Assembly: GCF_000380335.1 (NCBI RefSeq)
Contig: NC_021149.1
Location: 3,896,501 to 3,960,500 of the forward strand
Direction of reading: 5' to 3'
From: Azotobacter vinelandii CA
GTDB taxonomy: Bacteria > Pseudomonadota > Gammaproteobacteria > Pseudomonadales > Pseudomonadaceae
DNA: 64,000 nucleotides
Positions 18,198 to 38,094 of this stretch are shown one piece after another. Position numbers and translations under genes: made by a program. The notes under the pieces are model-generated. The model was given only the letters and a program-made list of their open reading frames with translations, made no database searches and was not told the DNA's origin. Positions within the stretch are counted from its first letter, which is position 1. The number at the start of each line of letters is the position of its first letter.

Positions 18198-18579
18198 TTA
18201 CTCGGCCAAGTTACCTGCCGGCCGGCGACGCCCGACCGGCCTGCTCGATACCAGGATCAACCCGAAGAAGAACGACCGGAGCGGGATCGACCGATGCTCC
18301 GGCAGCCAGGTGACCGGGCGTGCCAGGCTGAACACTTTGTCCGGGATGCCGCTCGGAAGCATCAGCAGCAAGATCGCAGGCACACTGCCAGGCCGGTGCG
18401 GACGGGCTCGCGCAACAGTAGCGGCAGCGCGCCGGGCAAACGGCCGATGGAGCGCAACAGTCCGTCATAGATACCGGCGACGAAAGCGACCGCCCCCCCG
18501 AAATGCCGGGCACGACATTCGCCGCCCCCATGGCGGCACCCTTCAGGAAAAGCAGCAAGGAAGATTTCACGGAGCCCAT
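18198..18579 (-). pseudogene. Decayed remnant of a DUF368 membrane protein gene
   Basis: From ATG 18579 the first frame gives MGSVKSSLLLFLKGAAMGAANVVPGISGG, cut here only by description: the hallmark is MGAANVVPGISGG. The continuation AVAFVAGIYDGLLRSIGRLPGAL appears in a second frame and KVFSLARPVTWLPEHRS...SFFFGLIL in a third. The first shift maps to a run of seven G (C7 at 18493-18499); an eighth G would restore the frame. DUF368 proteins are polytopic membrane proteins of about 300 residues, so the C-terminal half is missing as well. The remnant lies between nlpD and pcm. Confidence 0.75.
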
Positions 18580-18587
18580 CCGAACGG

Positions 18588-19268
18588 TCAGAACAAAGAA
18601 CCTTGGAGCAGGGGTACGAACCGCACGGTCTCCAGCGCATGACGGCGGAAGCCGCCATCGGGCTCGCGCACGATGAGCAACAGTTGTTGCTCGGCGCCGC
18701 TGCCCACCGGTATCACCAGGCGCCCGCCGGGAGCCAGTTGATCCAACAGTGCGGAAGGGACATCCGAAGCGGCGGCCGTGACCATGATGCCGTTGTAAGG
18801 AGCCAGCGCCGGCCAGCCCTCCCAGCCATCGCCCCAGCGAAAGACCACATTGCGCAGATTGAGTTCGAGCAGCCGCTCCTTGGCTCGCTCCTGCAGCGCC
18901 TGGATCCGCTCGACGGAAAACACCCGCTCCACCAGTTGCGCCAATACCGCTGTCTGATAACCCGAACCGGTACCGATCTCGAGCACCTTGTCCAGGCGGT
19001 CGCCGCCGAGCAGCAATTCGGTCATGCGTCCTACCATGTAGGGCTGGGAAATCGTCTGGTTGTGGCCGATCGGCAACGCCGTGTCCTCATAGGCCCGGTG
19101 CGCCAGGGCCTCGTCGACGAACAGATGGCGTGGCGTGCGGCGGATCACCTCGAGCACTGGAGCGCTGGACAAGCCCTCCTCGTAGAGACGCTGGATCAGA
19201 CGCTCGCGGGTACGCTGCGAAGTCATGCCGATGCCGCTGTGCGACAGGTCGTCGGGCCGGAGGCGCAT
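18588..19268 (-). CDS. pcm: Protein-L-isoaspartate O-methyltransferase
   Basis: Pcm uses S-adenosylmethionine to methylate isoaspartyl residues in damaged proteins so that they can be repaired. The 226-residue protein has the SAM-binding motif [15 protein letters not shown] at 96-110, and [13 protein letters not shown] near 68-80, typical of the family. The ATG at 19268 shares one base with the surE stop (TGATG). The long upstream extension of this frame is the shadow of surE. The surE-pcm-nlpD-rpoS order is the conserved stationary-phase cluster. Confidence 0.96.
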   Translation of the reverse strand: MRLRPDDLSHSGIGMTSQRTRERLIQRLYEEGLSSAPVLEVIRRTPRHLFVDEALAHRAYEDTALPIGHNQTISQPYMVGRMTELLLGGDRLDKVLEIGTGSGYQTAVLAQLVERVFSVERIQALQERAKERLLELNLRNVVFRWGDGWEGWPALAPYNGIMVTAAASDVPSALLDQLAPGGRLVIPVGSGAEQQLLLIVREPDGGFRRHALETVRFVPLLQGSLF

Positions 19269-20017
19269 CAGAGCAAGTCCTCCAGCCAACTGTCGAGGCC
19301 GGCGAAGGCTTCGTGGAAGGTACGATCGAGTTGCAGCGGGGTGATGGAGACGTACCCCTGCATCACGGCATGAAAATCGGTTCCCGGTCCGCCATCCTCG
19401 GCGTCGCCGGCAACCGAGATCCAGTAGCCCTCCTTGCCGCGCGGATTGACCATCTTGACCGGTGCCTTGGCCCGGGCGCGGTGGCCGAGGCGACACAGGC
19501 GGATACCGCGGATGCGCTCCAGGGGAAGATTGGGAATGTTCACACTGAGCACGGTGCGCGGCGGCAGTGCGAGCCGCTCGTGGTGCTCGACCAGGGTACG
19601 AGCGATATGCGCGGCCGCCGGCAGGTTGTCCGGCTCGCGCGAAAGCAGCGAGAAGGCAAAGGCCGGCCGCTTGCAGAAGCGCCCCTCGATGGCGGCTGCC
19701 ACGGTCCCCGAATAGAGCACGTCGTCCCCCAGGTTGGCCCCCAGGTTGATGCCGGACACCACCATGTCCGGAACCGGGTCCAGCAGACCGTTGAGTCCCA
19801 GGTGGACGCAATCGGTAGGGGTTCCGTCGAGGGCGATGAAGCCGTTCGACAGTAGCTGCGGGTGCAGCGGCCGGTCCAGGGTCAGCGAACCGCTGACTCC
19901 GCTCATGTCCTTGATGGGAGCGACGACCACACATTCGGCCATGTCGGCCAGGGCATCGTGAAGCGCGGCTATGCCGGGAGCAAGGGCCCCGTCGTCGTTG
20001 GCGATCAGAATACGCAT
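19268..20017 (-). CDS. surE: 5'/3'-nucleotidase SurE
   Basis: SurE dephosphorylates nucleoside monophosphates and is associated with survival in stationary phase. The 249-residue protein begins [10 protein letters not shown], with metal-binding D8 and D9, and includes DMSGVSGS near 37-44 and [18 protein letters not shown] near 88-105. Length is typical. The ATG at 20017 lies inside the truD 3' end (13-base overlap), and the stop overlaps the pcm start by one base, so the genes are tightly coupled. Confidence 0.96.
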   Translation of the reverse strand: MRILIANDDGALAPGIAALHDALADMAECVVVAPIKDMSGVSGSLTLDRPLHPQLLSNGFIALDGTPTDCVHLGLNGLLDPVPDMVVSGINLGANLGDDVLYSGTVAAAIEGRFCKRPAFAFSLLSREPDNLPAAAHIARTLVEHHERLALPPRTVLSVNIPNLPLERIRGIRLCRLGHRARAKAPVKMVNPRGKEGYWISVAGDAEDGGPGTDFHAVMQGYVSITPLQLDRTFHEAFAGLDSWLEDLL

Positions 20018-21063
20018 GAAGTGTCCATTAAGCCTGCCGGCCACAGATCGACGAGCTCGCGGACCACGACAGTGGCGAAGCAGCCGGCCGGCAGGACGAA
20101 TTCCAGTTGCAAGATGTCGATGGCGGGATAATGCCACGCCAGCCGGTCGATGGGGAGGCGCAGGATGCGCCGTTCGTGCAGCATGCCCGCTTCCCCCAGC
20201 CAGTCGCCGAGTGGCGCCTCGCACCGGCCGACGGCATCCTCCAGCACCTTGGTCGCCGCGCCGGCCGGGGAGCCGCCCGCGCCCCAGAGCGGGCCGGTGG
20301 GATGCAGGTCGAGCAGTGCCAGGCGCGGGTCGGCGCACTCCTCCACGCCCGCCGGGAAGAAACTGCGGCTGTCGGTGAAAGCCAGCAGGTCTCCCGGCTG
20401 CGCCCGATTCCAGTCGCCTACCGCGACCCGCTCGGCCAGCACCCGGTTGAACAGATAGCTGCGCGCTGCCGAGAGCAGACGCGAGCGCAGGTTGCGTTGC
20501 GCAGGCAGTTCCCGCCGCACGGCGAAGGCCCTGGCCTCGGCGAGATTGCCGCCGTCGTGGCCGAAACGCTGCAGGCCGAAGTAGTTGGGCACTCCTTGGC
20601 GGCGGAGCTGCTCCAGACGCGCATCCAGCGCCGGACGATCGGCGGCGAGGCGAGTCAGCCGCAGCTTGAAACCGTTGGCCGCGTGGGCACCACGTTGCAG
20701 TTTCCGCGAGTGGCGGACACGCTCGAGGATACGCAGGCTGTCGTCCTCCGCGGCCACGAGGTCGGGATCGGCCTTGCCCGGCAGGTGCAGGCTGAACCAC
20801 TGGCGGGTCAGCGCCTGGCGATCCTTCAGACCGGCATAGCTGATCGCCTTCAGCGGCATCCCGGCGGCACGGGCCAGGCGCCGAGCCGCCTCCTCGGTAT
20901 TCAGCCCGCGCTTTTCCACCCACAACCAGAGATGCTCGCCCTGCCCACTCAGGGGAATGTCCAGCACCTCGTCGACCTGGAAGTCCTCGGCGCAGGCCTT
21001 GAGCAGTGCCTGGCCGCAGGCTTCGCCATATGCCCTGGGACCGAGCAGTTCGGACTCGCTCAT
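20005..21063 (-). CDS. truD: tRNA pseudouridine(13) synthase TruD
   Basis: TruD makes pseudouridine at position 13 of tRNA-Glu. The 352-residue protein carries the catalytic Asp81 in YAGLKDRQA and the conserved [14 protein letters not shown] stretch near 165. It overlaps ispF by four bases (ATGA at 21063-21060) and surE by 13 bases. This ispF-truD-surE-pcm run matches the arrangement common in gamma-proteobacteria. Confidence 0.95.
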   Translation of the reverse strand: MSESELLGPRAYGEACGQALLKACAEDFQVDEVLDIPLSGQGEHLWLWVEKRGLNTEEAARRLARAAGMPLKAISYAGLKDRQALTRQWFSLHLPGKADPDLVAAEDDSLRILERVRHSRKLQRGAHAANGFKLRLTRLAADRPALDARLEQLRRQGVPNYFGLQRFGHDGGNLAEARAFAVRRELPAQRNLRSRLLSAARSYLFNRVLAERVAVGDWNRAQPGDLLAFTDSRSFFPAGVEECADPRLALLDLHPTGPLWGAGGSPAGAATKVLEDAVGRCEAPLGDWLGEAGMLHERRILRLPIDRLAWHYPAIDILQLEFVLPAGCFATVVVRELVDLWPAGLMDTSCVF

Positions 21064-21533
21064 AGCGCCAGCAACAGGGCCACCGCATGCACGGCGATCC
21101 CTTCCTCGCGGCCGGTGAAGCCGAGCTTTTCGGTGGTGGTGGCCTTGACGTTGACCTGCTCCACGCCGACCTGCAGGTCTTCGGCGATCGACAGACGCAT
21201 GCGTTCGATATGCGGAGCCATTTTCGGCGCCTGCGCGACTATGGTGGCGTCGACATTGCCGACCCGCCAGCCCTTTTCCCGCACCAGCGCCACGACATGG
21301 CGCAGCAGCACGCGACTGTCGACACCCTTGAAGCGAGGATCGGTGTCAGGGAAATGCCGGCCGATATCGCCCAGCGCCGCGGCGCCGAGCAGCGCGTCGC
21401 AGAGCGCGTGCAGCAGCACGTCGCCGTCGGAATGGGCGAGCAGCCCGAAACGATGAGGAATCCGCACCCCGCCGAGAGTGACGAAATCACCCTCGGCGAA
21501 ACGGTGCACGTCATAGCCGTGTCCGATACGCAT
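21060..21533 (-). CDS. ispF: 2-C-methyl-D-erythritol 2,4-cyclodiphosphate synthase
   Basis: IspF catalyses the fifth step of the MEP isoprenoid pathway, cyclising CDP-methylerythritol phosphate with loss of CMP. The 157-residue protein starts [12 protein letters not shown], with metal ligands D8 and H10, and contains [18 protein letters not shown] near 34-51 and [12 protein letters not shown] near 131-142. Other MEP genes in the window are ispD (23848-24558) and dxr (43723-44910). Unlike in E. coli, ispD and ispF are not adjacent here. Confidence 0.97.
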   Translation of the reverse strand: MRIGHGYDVHRFAEGDFVTLGGVRIPHRFGLLAHSDGDVLLHALCDALLGAAALGDIGRHFPDTDPRFKGVDSRVLLRHVVALVREKGWRVGNVDATIVAQAPKMAPHIERMRLSIAEDLQVGVEQVNVKATTTEKLGFTGREEGIAVHAVALLLAL

Positions 21534-21602
21534 GATAGGAACGCCCTGGAAAGTCGGGCCGCGATTCTACAGGACTCGCCCCCGGTGGGAGCCAGCCTGC
21601 GC

Positions 21603-22448
21603 CTACGGATTCAGCCCGACGGCATGATGGCGCAGGTGGTCGTCGATGAAACTGGCGATGAAGTAGTAGCTGTGGTCGTAGCCGGGCTGCAGACGCAGGG
21701 TCAGCGGATGTCCGGCGGCGCTGGCCGCGACCCGCAGAGCCTCGGGCTTGAGCTGGTCGGCGAGGAAGCCGTCGGCGTCGCCCTGATCCACCAGGATCGG
21801 CAGACGTTCCCGGGCCCCGGCGAGCAGTTCGCAGGCGTCCCAGCCTTTCCAGGTTTCGCGGTCCGCACCCAGATAGCGGCTGAAGGCCTTTTCCCCCCAG
21901 GGGCAGTTGATCGGGTTGGCGATCGGCGCGAAGGCCGACAGCGAACGGTAGCGCCCCGGATTGCGCAGGGCGCAGACCAGCGCGCCATGGCCGCCCATGG
22001 AGTGGCCGCTGATGCCGCGCCGATCGCTCACCGGGAAGCTGGCTTCGATCAGGGCCGGCAATTCGTGCACCACGTAATCGTGCATGCGGTAGTGCCGCGC
22101 CCAGGGCTCCTGGGTGGCATTCAGGTAGAAGCCGGCGCCATGGCCGAAATCCCAGGCGCCATCCGGATCGCCCGGCACTCCGGCGCCGCGCGGGCTGGTG
22201 TCCGGGGCGACCAGCACCAATCCCAGTTCGGCGGCGAGCCGGTGCGCGCCGGCCTTCTGCATGAAGTTCTCGTCGGTGCAGGTCAGCCCCGACAGCCAGT
22301 AGAGCACCGGCAGCCGGCCACCCCGCTCCGCCTGCGGTGGCAGGTAGACGGCGAACGCCATGTCGCACTGCAGGGTAGCGGAGCGGTGACGGTAGCGGTC
22401 GTGGCGGCCGCCGAAGCTTTTCTGGCTGGAGAGCAGTTCGAGGGTCAT
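21603..22448 (-). CDS. S-formylglutathione hydrolase
   Basis: The enzyme hydrolyses S-formylglutathione to glutathione and formate, the second step of glutathione-dependent formaldehyde detoxification. The ATG at 22448 follows AGGGAG; an in-frame start 13 codons earlier is less likely. The 281-residue esterase-D-type protein has [11 protein letters not shown] near 52-62, nucleophile Ser150 in GHSMGG, Asp in DQGDADGFL near 224-226, and His259 in GYDHSYYF. It lies 63 bases downstream of the class III alcohol dehydrogenase and is probably cotranscribed with it. Equivalent genes are named fghA or frmB. Confidence 0.95.
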   Translation of the reverse strand: MTLELLSSQKSFGGRHDRYRHRSATLQCDMAFAVYLPPQAERGGRLPVLYWLSGLTCTDENFMQKAGAHRLAAELGLVLVAPDTSPRGAGVPGDPDGAWDFGHGAGFYLNATQEPWARHYRMHDYVVHELPALIEASFPVSDRRGISGHSMGGHGALVCALRNPGRYRSLSAFAPIANPINCPWGEKAFSRYLGADRETWKGWDACELLAGARERLPILVDQGDADGFLADQLKPEALRVAASAAGHPLTLRLQPGYDHSYYFIASFIDDHLRHHAVGLNP

Positions 22449-22511
22449 GGGTGCTCCCTGAGCAATATCGCGGAATGGAACGTCCACGCCGGAACGTGGA
22501 CGCGCGCTCGC

Positions 22512-23750
<1,239 letters not shown>

Positions 23751-23847
23751 TTACATATTCCTGCTTCATCGTCATTCATTAAACGAATATATCCGGCCCT
23801 CCCGCCCAGCGCCTGACGGAAGATACCGAGACGACCCGGAGCCCACG

Positions 23848-24558
23848 CTAGCGCTTTCGGGTCCAGACCTGCTGCAGCCAGAGCAGGTCCTCCGGGCGGG
23901 TGATCTTCAGGTTGTCGGCTCGCCCCTCGATCAGCCGAGGGGCGTACCCGGCCCATTCCATGGCGGAGGACTCGTCGGTGATCGCCACGCCTGCCCGCAG
24001 CGCATCGTCCAGAGCCTGGCGCAAGGCCCCCAGGCGGAACATCTGTGGCGTATAGGCCTGCCAGATCGTCGAGCGATCCACGGTCTCGCGCACCCGGCCG
24101 TCGGCATCGGCGCGCTTCAGGGTGTCCCGCGCCGGCACCGCCAGCAGCCCGCCCAGCGGATCGTCGGCCAGTTCGGCCAGCAGCCGATCCAGATCGACGC
24201 GGGCCAGATTCGGCCGTGCGGCGTCGTGCACCAGAACCCAGTCCGCGGCATCCGCGCCCCGAGCGGCGAGCAGTTGCAGGGCGTTGAACACCGAATCGGC
24301 GCGCTCGCGGCCACCGGCGGCGCGCAGGATGCGCTCATCGGCGGCGCACGGCAGCCGCGACCAGTAGGGATCGTCCTGCGCCAGGCTGACTGCCAGCCCT
24401 TTCAGCCGGGGGTGGCCGTGGAAGCAGTCGAGGGTATGTTCGAGAATGGTCCTGCCGCCGAGCGGCAGATATTGCTTGGGACGATCGGCACGCATGCGGC
24501 TGCCGATACCGGCGGCCGGGATCACGGCCCAGAAGAATGGCAAATCGGGAATGTTCAT
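23848..24558 (-). CDS. ispD: 2-C-methyl-D-erythritol 4-phosphate cytidylyltransferase
   Basis: IspD transfers CMP to methylerythritol 4-phosphate in the MEP pathway. The 236-residue protein shows the nucleotidyltransferase loop PAAGIGSRM near 14-22, RPKQYLPLGG, VLVHDAARP near 108, and TPQMF. It overlaps the ftsB stop by four bases (ATGA, 24558-24555), a pairing conserved in many gamma-proteobacteria. Confidence 0.96.
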   Translation of the reverse strand: MNIPDLPFFWAVIPAAGIGSRMRADRPKQYLPLGGRTILEHTLDCFHGHPRLKGLAVSLAQDDPYWSRLPCAADERILRAAGGRERADSVFNALQLLAARGADAADWVLVHDAARPNLARVDLDRLLAELADDPLGGLLAVPARDTLKRADADGRVRETVDRSTIWQAYTPQMFRLGALRQALDDALRAGVAITDESSAMEWAGYAPRLIEGRADNLKITRPEDLLWLQQVWTRKR

Positions 24559-24842
24559 TCGGTCAGCAGGTACAGGGTTTCGCCTTCCTTGAGCATGCCG
24601 AGTTCATGGCGGGCGCGCTCCTCGACGGTTTCCATCCCCTTCTTCAGTTCGCGCACCTCGGCTTCGAGAATCCGGTTGCGCTCGTGCAGGAGTTTGTTCT
24701 CGCCCTGCTGTTCGGCGATCTGCCGCTTCAGGTCCGCCACCTGCGCCAGGCTGCCATCGCCCACCCACAGGCGATACTGCAGTCCCCCCAGCAGCAGGGC
24801 CAGTACGACGAAAAGCCAGTAGTGACTACGCAGGAATGACAT
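24555..24842 (-). CDS. ftsB: Cell division protein FtsB
   Basis: FtsB is a bitopic inner-membrane protein that joins FtsL and FtsQ in the divisome. The 95-residue product (start 24842, MSFLRSHYW) has one membrane helix at about residues 8-24 and then a coiled coil at about 35-75, rich in Glu, Lys and Leu. The seven-codon upstream extension of the frame is rejected by family alignment. It is downstream of eno, separated by a terminator, and overlaps ispD by four bases. Confidence 0.94.
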   Translation of the reverse strand: MSFLRSHYWLFVVLALLLGGLQYRLWVGDGSLAQVADLKRQIAEQQGENKLLHERNRILEAEVRELKKGMETVEERARHELGMLKEGETLYLLTE

Positions 24843-24917
24843 GTCGACACTTCGCTCGGGCACCGGGGCCCGAAGGCCTCTCCCGCTCTCTGCTCATGGA
24901 TTCGCTCGCCCGACACG

Positions 24918-24941
24918 AAAAGGGGCAGCTTGCGCCGCCCC
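24918..24941 (-). terminator. Terminator between eno and ftsB
   Basis: On the minus strand the arms GGGGCGGC and GCTGCCCC pair with one mismatch around a GCAA tetraloop and are followed by TTTT. The structure starts 18 bases after the eno stop. Confidence 0.7.
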
Positions 24942-24959
24942 TCTCCAGCATGCCGCGGT

Positions 24960-26255
<1,296 letters not shown>

Positions 26256-26289
26256 TCAACACTCCATAGATAACTGCAAGCGACAGGGT

Positions 26290-28932
<2,643 letters not shown>

Positions 28933-30240
28933 TCAAACCTCGACGCCGCCCGGCGGTTTCCAGAGCAGCCGCCAGGCCCCGTCGACCGGCCCGTCGAGGC
29001 CGGGCAGCGCAGCCACGGCGAGCAGTTCGCCCTTCCGGTAGAGCAGCGGCAGGCGGCCACGGGCGAAGGCCGGAAGCCCACGCTCGTTGAGCAGGCGCTT
29101 GAGGTCGCGGTGGCCGCGGCCCGGCACCTTCAGCGCTTCGCCGCCCAGCCGGTAGCGGACTTCGAGAGGACCGTCCGGCACCTCGCCCTGCAAGCGCAGG
29201 AAGCCGTTGCCCGGCAGCGCCAGGGGCTCGGCCGGCCGGCTCCAGGCCAGCGGTCCGCCGGGCGGACGCAGCCAGTCCCCGGCAAGCCACCAGATCCGTC
29301 CCGTCCCCCGGCGCAGTTCTCCGCCCGCCAGCCGCCAGAGCGGCGCCGCATCCGGCGCCGCATCGCGCAGCGCCTCCCAGCCCGCCCAATGGGCGCTATC
29401 CGGCAGAGCCGTGAAAGGAGCCAACCAATGGCGCAGGGCATTGCGCTGACGCGCCGGGGACAACCCGAGCAACGGCGCCAGGGCCAGCGACGGCAGCCCG
29501 AGCCAGGGGAGACCGCCCTCTCCCCCGGCGGCGGCCAGATCCAGTTGCGCCAGATCGTCCAGCAACTCCCGCGCCTCGGCCATGTGCGCCGCGCTGCGGG
29601 CCATGTTGCCCACGGCCTGCGGCCAGCGCTCGGCCAGCGACGGCAACACACGATGACGCAGGAAGTTGCGGGAAAAGCGCAGATCCCGGTTGGACGGGTC
29701 CTCGATCCAGTGCAGGGCCCGCGAGACGGCGTAATGCTCCAGTTCGCCACGGGAAACCTCCAGCAGGGGCCGCACCAGCCAGCCGCGGCCGAGCGGGCGC
29801 ATCCCCGGCATGGCCGCCAGGCCGCGCACGCCGGCACCGCGCAGCAGGCGGAAGAGCAGCGTTTCCGCCTGGTCGTCGAGGTGCTGGGCGGTCAGCAACA
29901 CTTCATCCGCACCGAGCGCCTCGGCGAAGGCCCGATAGCGCGCCTCGCGGGCGGCCCGCTCGAGGCTGGCGCCGGCCGCGACGCGGACCCGGCGAATGAC
30001 CAGGGGAACCCCCAACTGCGCGCAGACCTGCCGGCAGTGCTCCGGCCAGTCGTCGGCCACGCTCTGCAGGCCGTGATGCACGTGGAGGGCGGTCAGCGGC
30101 GGCAAGGCGTGATGCCGGGCGAGCCCTGCCAGCAGGTGCAGGAGCACGCTGGAATCCAGCCCGCCGGAAAAGGCCAGGCGCCAGGCCGGCGCCTCTCGCC
30201 AGGGTGCCAGGGCGGCGAGCAGGCGGGACTCCAGGGTCAT
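28933..30240 (-). CDS. tilS: tRNA(Ile)-lysidine synthase
   Basis: TilS modifies the wobble cytidine of the minor tRNA-Ile to lysidine so that it reads AUA. The 435-residue protein has the PP-loop SGGLDSS at 25-31 and HHGLQ and AQHLDDQAETLLFRLLRG near 118-135. It also has the C-terminal TilS substrate-binding domain (lysidine synthase C domain, with GGEALKVPGRGHRDLKRLL). It lies 131 bases downstream of accA. Confidence 0.94.
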   Translation of the reverse strand: MTLESRLLAALAPWREAPAWRLAFSGGLDSSVLLHLLAGLARHHALPPLTALHVHHGLQSVADDWPEHCRQVCAQLGVPLVIRRVRVAAGASLERAAREARYRAFAEALGADEVLLTAQHLDDQAETLLFRLLRGAGVRGLAAMPGMRPLGRGWLVRPLLEVSRGELEHYAVSRALHWIEDPSNRDLRFSRNFLRHRVLPSLAERWPQAVGNMARSAAHMAEARELLDDLAQLDLAAAGGEGGLPWLGLPSLALAPLLGLSPARQRNALRHWLAPFTALPDSAHWAGWEALRDAAPDAAPLWRLAGGELRRGTGRIWWLAGDWLRPPGGPLAWSRPAEPLALPGNGFLRLQGEVPDGPLEVRYRLGGEALKVPGRGHRDLKRLLNERGLPAFARGRLPLLYRKGELLAVAALPGLDGPVDGAWRLLWKPPGGVEV

Positions 30241-30371
30241 GCCGGGAAAACCGGGAAAGCCTCAGCGCGGCGCAACGGAAACCGCCACACGGCGGGCCAT
30301 CCACCCGCAAGACGCCGGACGTACCGAGTATTTTCGCCCGCTCCCAACGGAGTAGCGCCGCTCGATCCGCA

Positions 30372-31322
<951 letters not shown>

Positions 31323-31464
31323 AGGTTTCCGTCTTGAGTCGACGGCCAGGCGGCCGTTTGCTGTTCCATTTGGCGCCCCAACCTTACGGGATCGGGCACC
31401 TGGCGTCGAGGATCGGAGCAGTCCGGAACGATCCCCGCGCACGATGATTCCGCCGGCATTCGTC

Positions 31465-34995
<3,531 letters not shown>

Positions 34996-35076
34996 GGACA
35001 GACCTTGGCTCACGGAAAAACGACAGAGACGGGATTGTAACCGCCCCGACGGCGACTGTTCGCGACGGGCGCTCGC

Positions 35077-35700
35077 TCAGGAGGTCGGGGCACAGGGGAT
35101 GGAAACGACGTCGAGCAGCTCGCGCACCGGCGCGAAGGAGCGCCGATGGATCGGGGTCGGCCCCAGACGGGCCAGGGCCTCCAGGTGCACGGCCGTGGGA
35201 TAGCCCTTGTGCCGGGCCAGCCCGTAACCGGGATAGAGGGCATCCAGCACGAGCATTTCCCGGTCCCTGGCGACCTTGGCGAGGATGGAGGCCGCGGCGA
35301 TGGCCGGCACCTGGGCGTCCCCCTTGATCACCGGCGCGCAGGGCACCGCCAGTTTAGGGCAGCGGTTGCCGTCGATCAGCGCCAGGCGGGGCGTCACGGC
35401 GAGCCCTTCCACGGCACGCCGCATGGCCAGCATCGTCGCGTGAAGGATGTTCAGCCGGTCGATCTCCTCCACCTCGGCGCGCGCGATGCACCAGGCCAGG
35501 GCCTTCTCGCGGATCTCCTCGGAGAGCGCCTCGCGACGGGCTTCGGAAAGCTTTTTCGAGTCGTTCAGTCCCAGGATCGGCCGCTCCGGATCGAGAATCA
35601 CCGCGGCGGTGACCACCGCCCCGCAGAGCGGACCGCGGCCGACCTCGTCGACACCGGCGACCAGCGCCTCGACCCGGCCGAAATCCAGGCCCAACTGCAT
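35077..35700 (-). CDS. rnhB: Ribonuclease HII
   Basis: RnhB cuts RNA in RNA-DNA hybrids and excises single ribonucleotides from DNA. The 207-residue protein carries the active-site [12 protein letters not shown], with D18 and E19, D110 in LIDGN, and [10 protein letters not shown] near 140. The ATG at 35700 shares one base with the lpxB stop. The long upstream part of the frame is an lpxB shadow. In P. aeruginosa a symporter gene lies between dnaE and rnhB; here only 81 bases separate them. Confidence 0.96.
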   Translation of the reverse strand: MQLGLDFGRVEALVAGVDEVGRGPLCGAVVTAAVILDPERPILGLNDSKKLSEARREALSEEIREKALAWCIARAEVEEIDRLNILHATMLAMRRAVEGLAVTPRLALIDGNRCPKLAVPCAPVIKGDAQVPAIAAASILAKVARDREMLVLDALYPGYGLARHKGYPTAVHLEALARLGPTPIHRRSFAPVRELLDVVSIPCAPTS

Positions 35701-36842
35701 CAGGCGCGCTCCGCCAGTTCGAGCACCGACTCGGCCGCCCGACGCGAAGCGTCCCGACGCAGCGAGCGATGGATGGCGTCGAAGCACTCGGTCTGCTCCC
35801 CGCCGATCTCCAGCAGCGGTATCAAGGCCTCGGCCAGCGCCTCGGGCGTCGCGCGGTCCTGCAGCAGCTCGGGCACCAGCGCCCGGCCGGCGAGCAGGTT
35901 GGGCAGGGAGAAGAACGGCGTCTTCACCAGGTGCCGCGCGACTTTGTAGGTCAGCGGCGCCAGGCGATAGGCCACGACCATCGGACGCTTGTACAGCAGA
36001 GCCTCCAGGGTTGCGGTACCGGAGGCGATGAGCACCGCGTCGCAGGCGGCCAGCGCCTCGTGGGAACGACCGTCGAGCAGCATCACCGGCAGGTCGCGGC
36101 GGGTATGGCTGAGCATCTCTTCGAGCTGCCGGCGCCGCTCGGGGCTCGCGCAGGGCACGACGAAACGCAGCGGTCCGGCGTGCAGCGCCAGCAGGCGCTC
36201 GGCGGCCTCGATGAACAATGGGCCGAGACGGGCCAGCTCTCCGCCGCGGCTGCCTGGCAGCAGGGCGACGATGGTTTCCCCGTCCGTCAGATCCAGGGCG
36301 GCCCGGGCGGCGTCGCGATCGGTCTGCAGGGGAATCTGGTCGGCCAGCGGATGGCCGACGAAGCGGACCGGCACGTTCCGGGCCTCGTAGAATTCCGCCT
36401 CGAAGGGGAACAGGGTGAGCATCAGGTCGCAGGCCTGGCGGATCTTCAGCACGCGCTTCTGCCGCCAGGCCCACACCGACGGGCTGACGTAATGCACGGT
36501 ACGGATGCCGGCACGACGCAGGCGGAGTTCGATTCCCAGGTTGAAATCCGGGGCATCGATGCCGATGTACAGGTCGGGACGGGCTTCGAGCAGGTCGCGA
36601 ATCAGCCACCGGCGACGCAGCAGCAGTTCGGGAAGACGGCCGAGTACCTCGAACAGGCCCATGACCGCCAGTCGCTCCATGGGGAAATACGACTGCAGCC
36701 CTTCGGCCTGCATGCGCGGGCCGCCGACGCCGATGAACTCGATATCCGGACGAACCGCCTTCAGGGCCTGCATCAGGCTGGCGCCGAGGATATCGCCCGA
36801 AGCCTCGCCGGCCACCAGGGCCACGCGCAGCACCCCGGCCAT
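35700..36842 (-). CDS. lpxB: Lipid-A-disaccharide synthase
   Basis: LpxB joins lipid X and UDP-2,3-diacylglucosamine to form the beta-1,6 disaccharide of lipid A at the inner membrane. The ATG at 36842 begins one base after the lpxA stop and gives 380 residues; a GTG six codons earlier is possible. Recognisable stretches are [24 protein letters not shown] near 98 and [18 protein letters not shown] near 123. It is the last lipid A gene of the lpxD-fabZ-lpxA-lpxB run and is coupled to rnhB. Confidence 0.97.
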   Translation of the reverse strand: MAGVLRVALVAGEASGDILGASLMQALKAVRPDIEFIGVGGPRMQAEGLQSYFPMERLAVMGLFEVLGRLPELLLRRRWLIRDLLEARPDLYIGIDAPDFNLGIELRLRRAGIRTVHYVSPSVWAWRQKRVLKIRQACDLMLTLFPFEAEFYEARNVPVRFVGHPLADQIPLQTDRDAARAALDLTDGETIVALLPGSRGGELARLGPLFIEAAERLLALHAGPLRFVVPCASPERRRQLEEMLSHTRRDLPVMLLDGRSHEALAACDAVLIASGTATLEALLYKRPMVVAYRLAPLTYKVARHLVKTPFFSLPNLLAGRALVPELLQDRATPEALAEALIPLLEIGGEQTECFDAIHRSLRRDASRRAAESVLELAERA

Positions 36843-36843
36843 C

Positions 36844-37620
36844 TCAGCGGGTGATCCCACGGGTGGAGGCGCGCACGGAATCGCGGAAGATCGCGACCTC
36901 GGGGAACTGCTTGGCCGACTCCTCCAGTTCCACCAGCGCCTGCTCCACGGTCAGTCCCTGGCGATAGACGACCTTGTAGGCCCGGCGCAGCGCATTCATG
37001 GCCTCGGGGCTGAAACCGCGCCGGCGCATGCCCTCGAAGTTCATGCTGCGGGCCTGGGCCGGGCTGCCGAGGACGGTGACGAAGGCCGGCACATCCTTGG
37101 ATACGCCGCTGCCCATGCCGACGAAGCTGTGCGCGCCGATCTGGCAATGCTGGTGGATCAGGGTGTAGCCGGAGAGGATCGCCCAGTCGCCCACGTGCAC
37201 ATGACCGGCCAGGGAAGCGTTGTTGACCAGGATGCAATGGCTGCCCATCACGCTGTCATGGCCGATGTGGACATAAGCCATAATCAGGTTGTGATCGCCG
37301 ATAGTGGTTTCCGAACGATCCTGGACGGTGCCGCGGTGGATGGTGACCCCCTCGCGGATCACATTGTGGTCACCGATCACCAGACGGGTCGGCTCGCCCT
37401 TGTATTTAAGGTCCGGCGTGTCTTCGCCAATGGTGGAAAACTGGAAAATCCTGTTGTGCCGGCCGATCCAGGTCGGCCCTCTAACGATTACATGGGGACC
37501 GATCTCGGTACCTTCGCCGATGTGCACATGCGGTCCTATCAGGGTCCAGGGACCGACACGTACATCGGGCGCCAGGGTGGCGCTCGGATCGATGATGGCG
37601 CGAGGATCGATCAAACTCAT
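36844..37620 (-). CDS. lpxA: UDP-N-acetylglucosamine acyltransferase
   Basis: LpxA transfers a 3-hydroxyacyl chain from ACP to UDP-GlcNAc, the first step of lipid A synthesis. The 258-residue protein (start [10 protein letters not shown] at 37620) is a left-handed beta-helix of hexapeptide repeats, with the catalytic His around 121 in YVHIGHDS and a helical C-terminal domain (about 190-258). A 26-residue upstream extension is rejected. The start overlaps the fabZ stop by four bases. Confidence 0.97.
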   Translation of the reverse strand: MSLIDPRAIIDPSATLAPDVRVGPWTLIGPHVHIGEGTEIGPHVIVRGPTWIGRHNRIFQFSTIGEDTPDLKYKGEPTRLVIGDHNVIREGVTIHRGTVQDRSETTIGDHNLIMAYVHIGHDSVMGSHCILVNNASLAGHVHVGDWAILSGYTLIHQHCQIGAHSFVGMGSGVSKDVPAFVTVLGSPAQARSMNFEGMRRRGFSPEAMNALRRAYKVVYRQGLTVEQALVELEESAKQFPEVAIFRDSVRASTRGITR

Positions 37621-38057
37621 AGCTTTCGTTCCGCACAAATGATTTCGCCCGAGCAAACCTGCTTGTCGTCCACCAGGGCCTGGCATTCGAACTTCCATAT
37701 ACTGCGCTTGGCGCTGAGGAACCTCGCCTCGAGGATCAACTGGTCGCCCGGTATCACCGGCTGACGAAAGCGCATCTTGTCCGACCCTACGAAGTAGTAG
37801 ATTGTGCCGTCGGCAGGTTTCACGTCCAGCATCTTGAAGCCCAGGATGCCGGCGGCCTGGGCCATCGCTTCGATGATCAGCACACCCGGCATGATCGGAT
37901 GCTGGGGAAAGTGACCGTTGAAGAACGGCTCGTTGATGCTGACATTCTTGTAGGCGCGAATGCGCTGGCCCTCGACATCAAGGTCCACCACCCGATCGAC
38001 CAGAAGGAAAGGATAGCGGTGCGGCAGGTATTCGCGAATCTCGTTAATGTCCATCAT
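37617..38057 (-). CDS. fabZ: (3R)-hydroxyacyl-ACP dehydratase FabZ
   Basis: FabZ dehydrates 3-hydroxyacyl-ACP in fatty-acid elongation and competes with LpxA and LpxD for the same substrates, which fits its place between their genes. The 146-residue hotdog-fold protein has H49 in [13 protein letters not shown] and catalytic E63 in [22 protein letters not shown] fixes the start at 38057; the 22-residue extension upstream is rejected. Confidence 0.97.
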   Translation of the reverse strand: MMDINEIREYLPHRYPFLLVDRVVDLDVEGQRIRAYKNVSINEPFFNGHFPQHPIMPGVLIIEAMAQAAGILGFKMLDVKPADGTIYYFVGSDKMRFRQPVIPGDQLILEARFLSAKRSIWKFECQALVDDKQVCSGEIICAERKL

Positions 38058-38094
38058 TTCCAGGAAAGCCTGTAGGTAAAGTTGGGGACGCACA

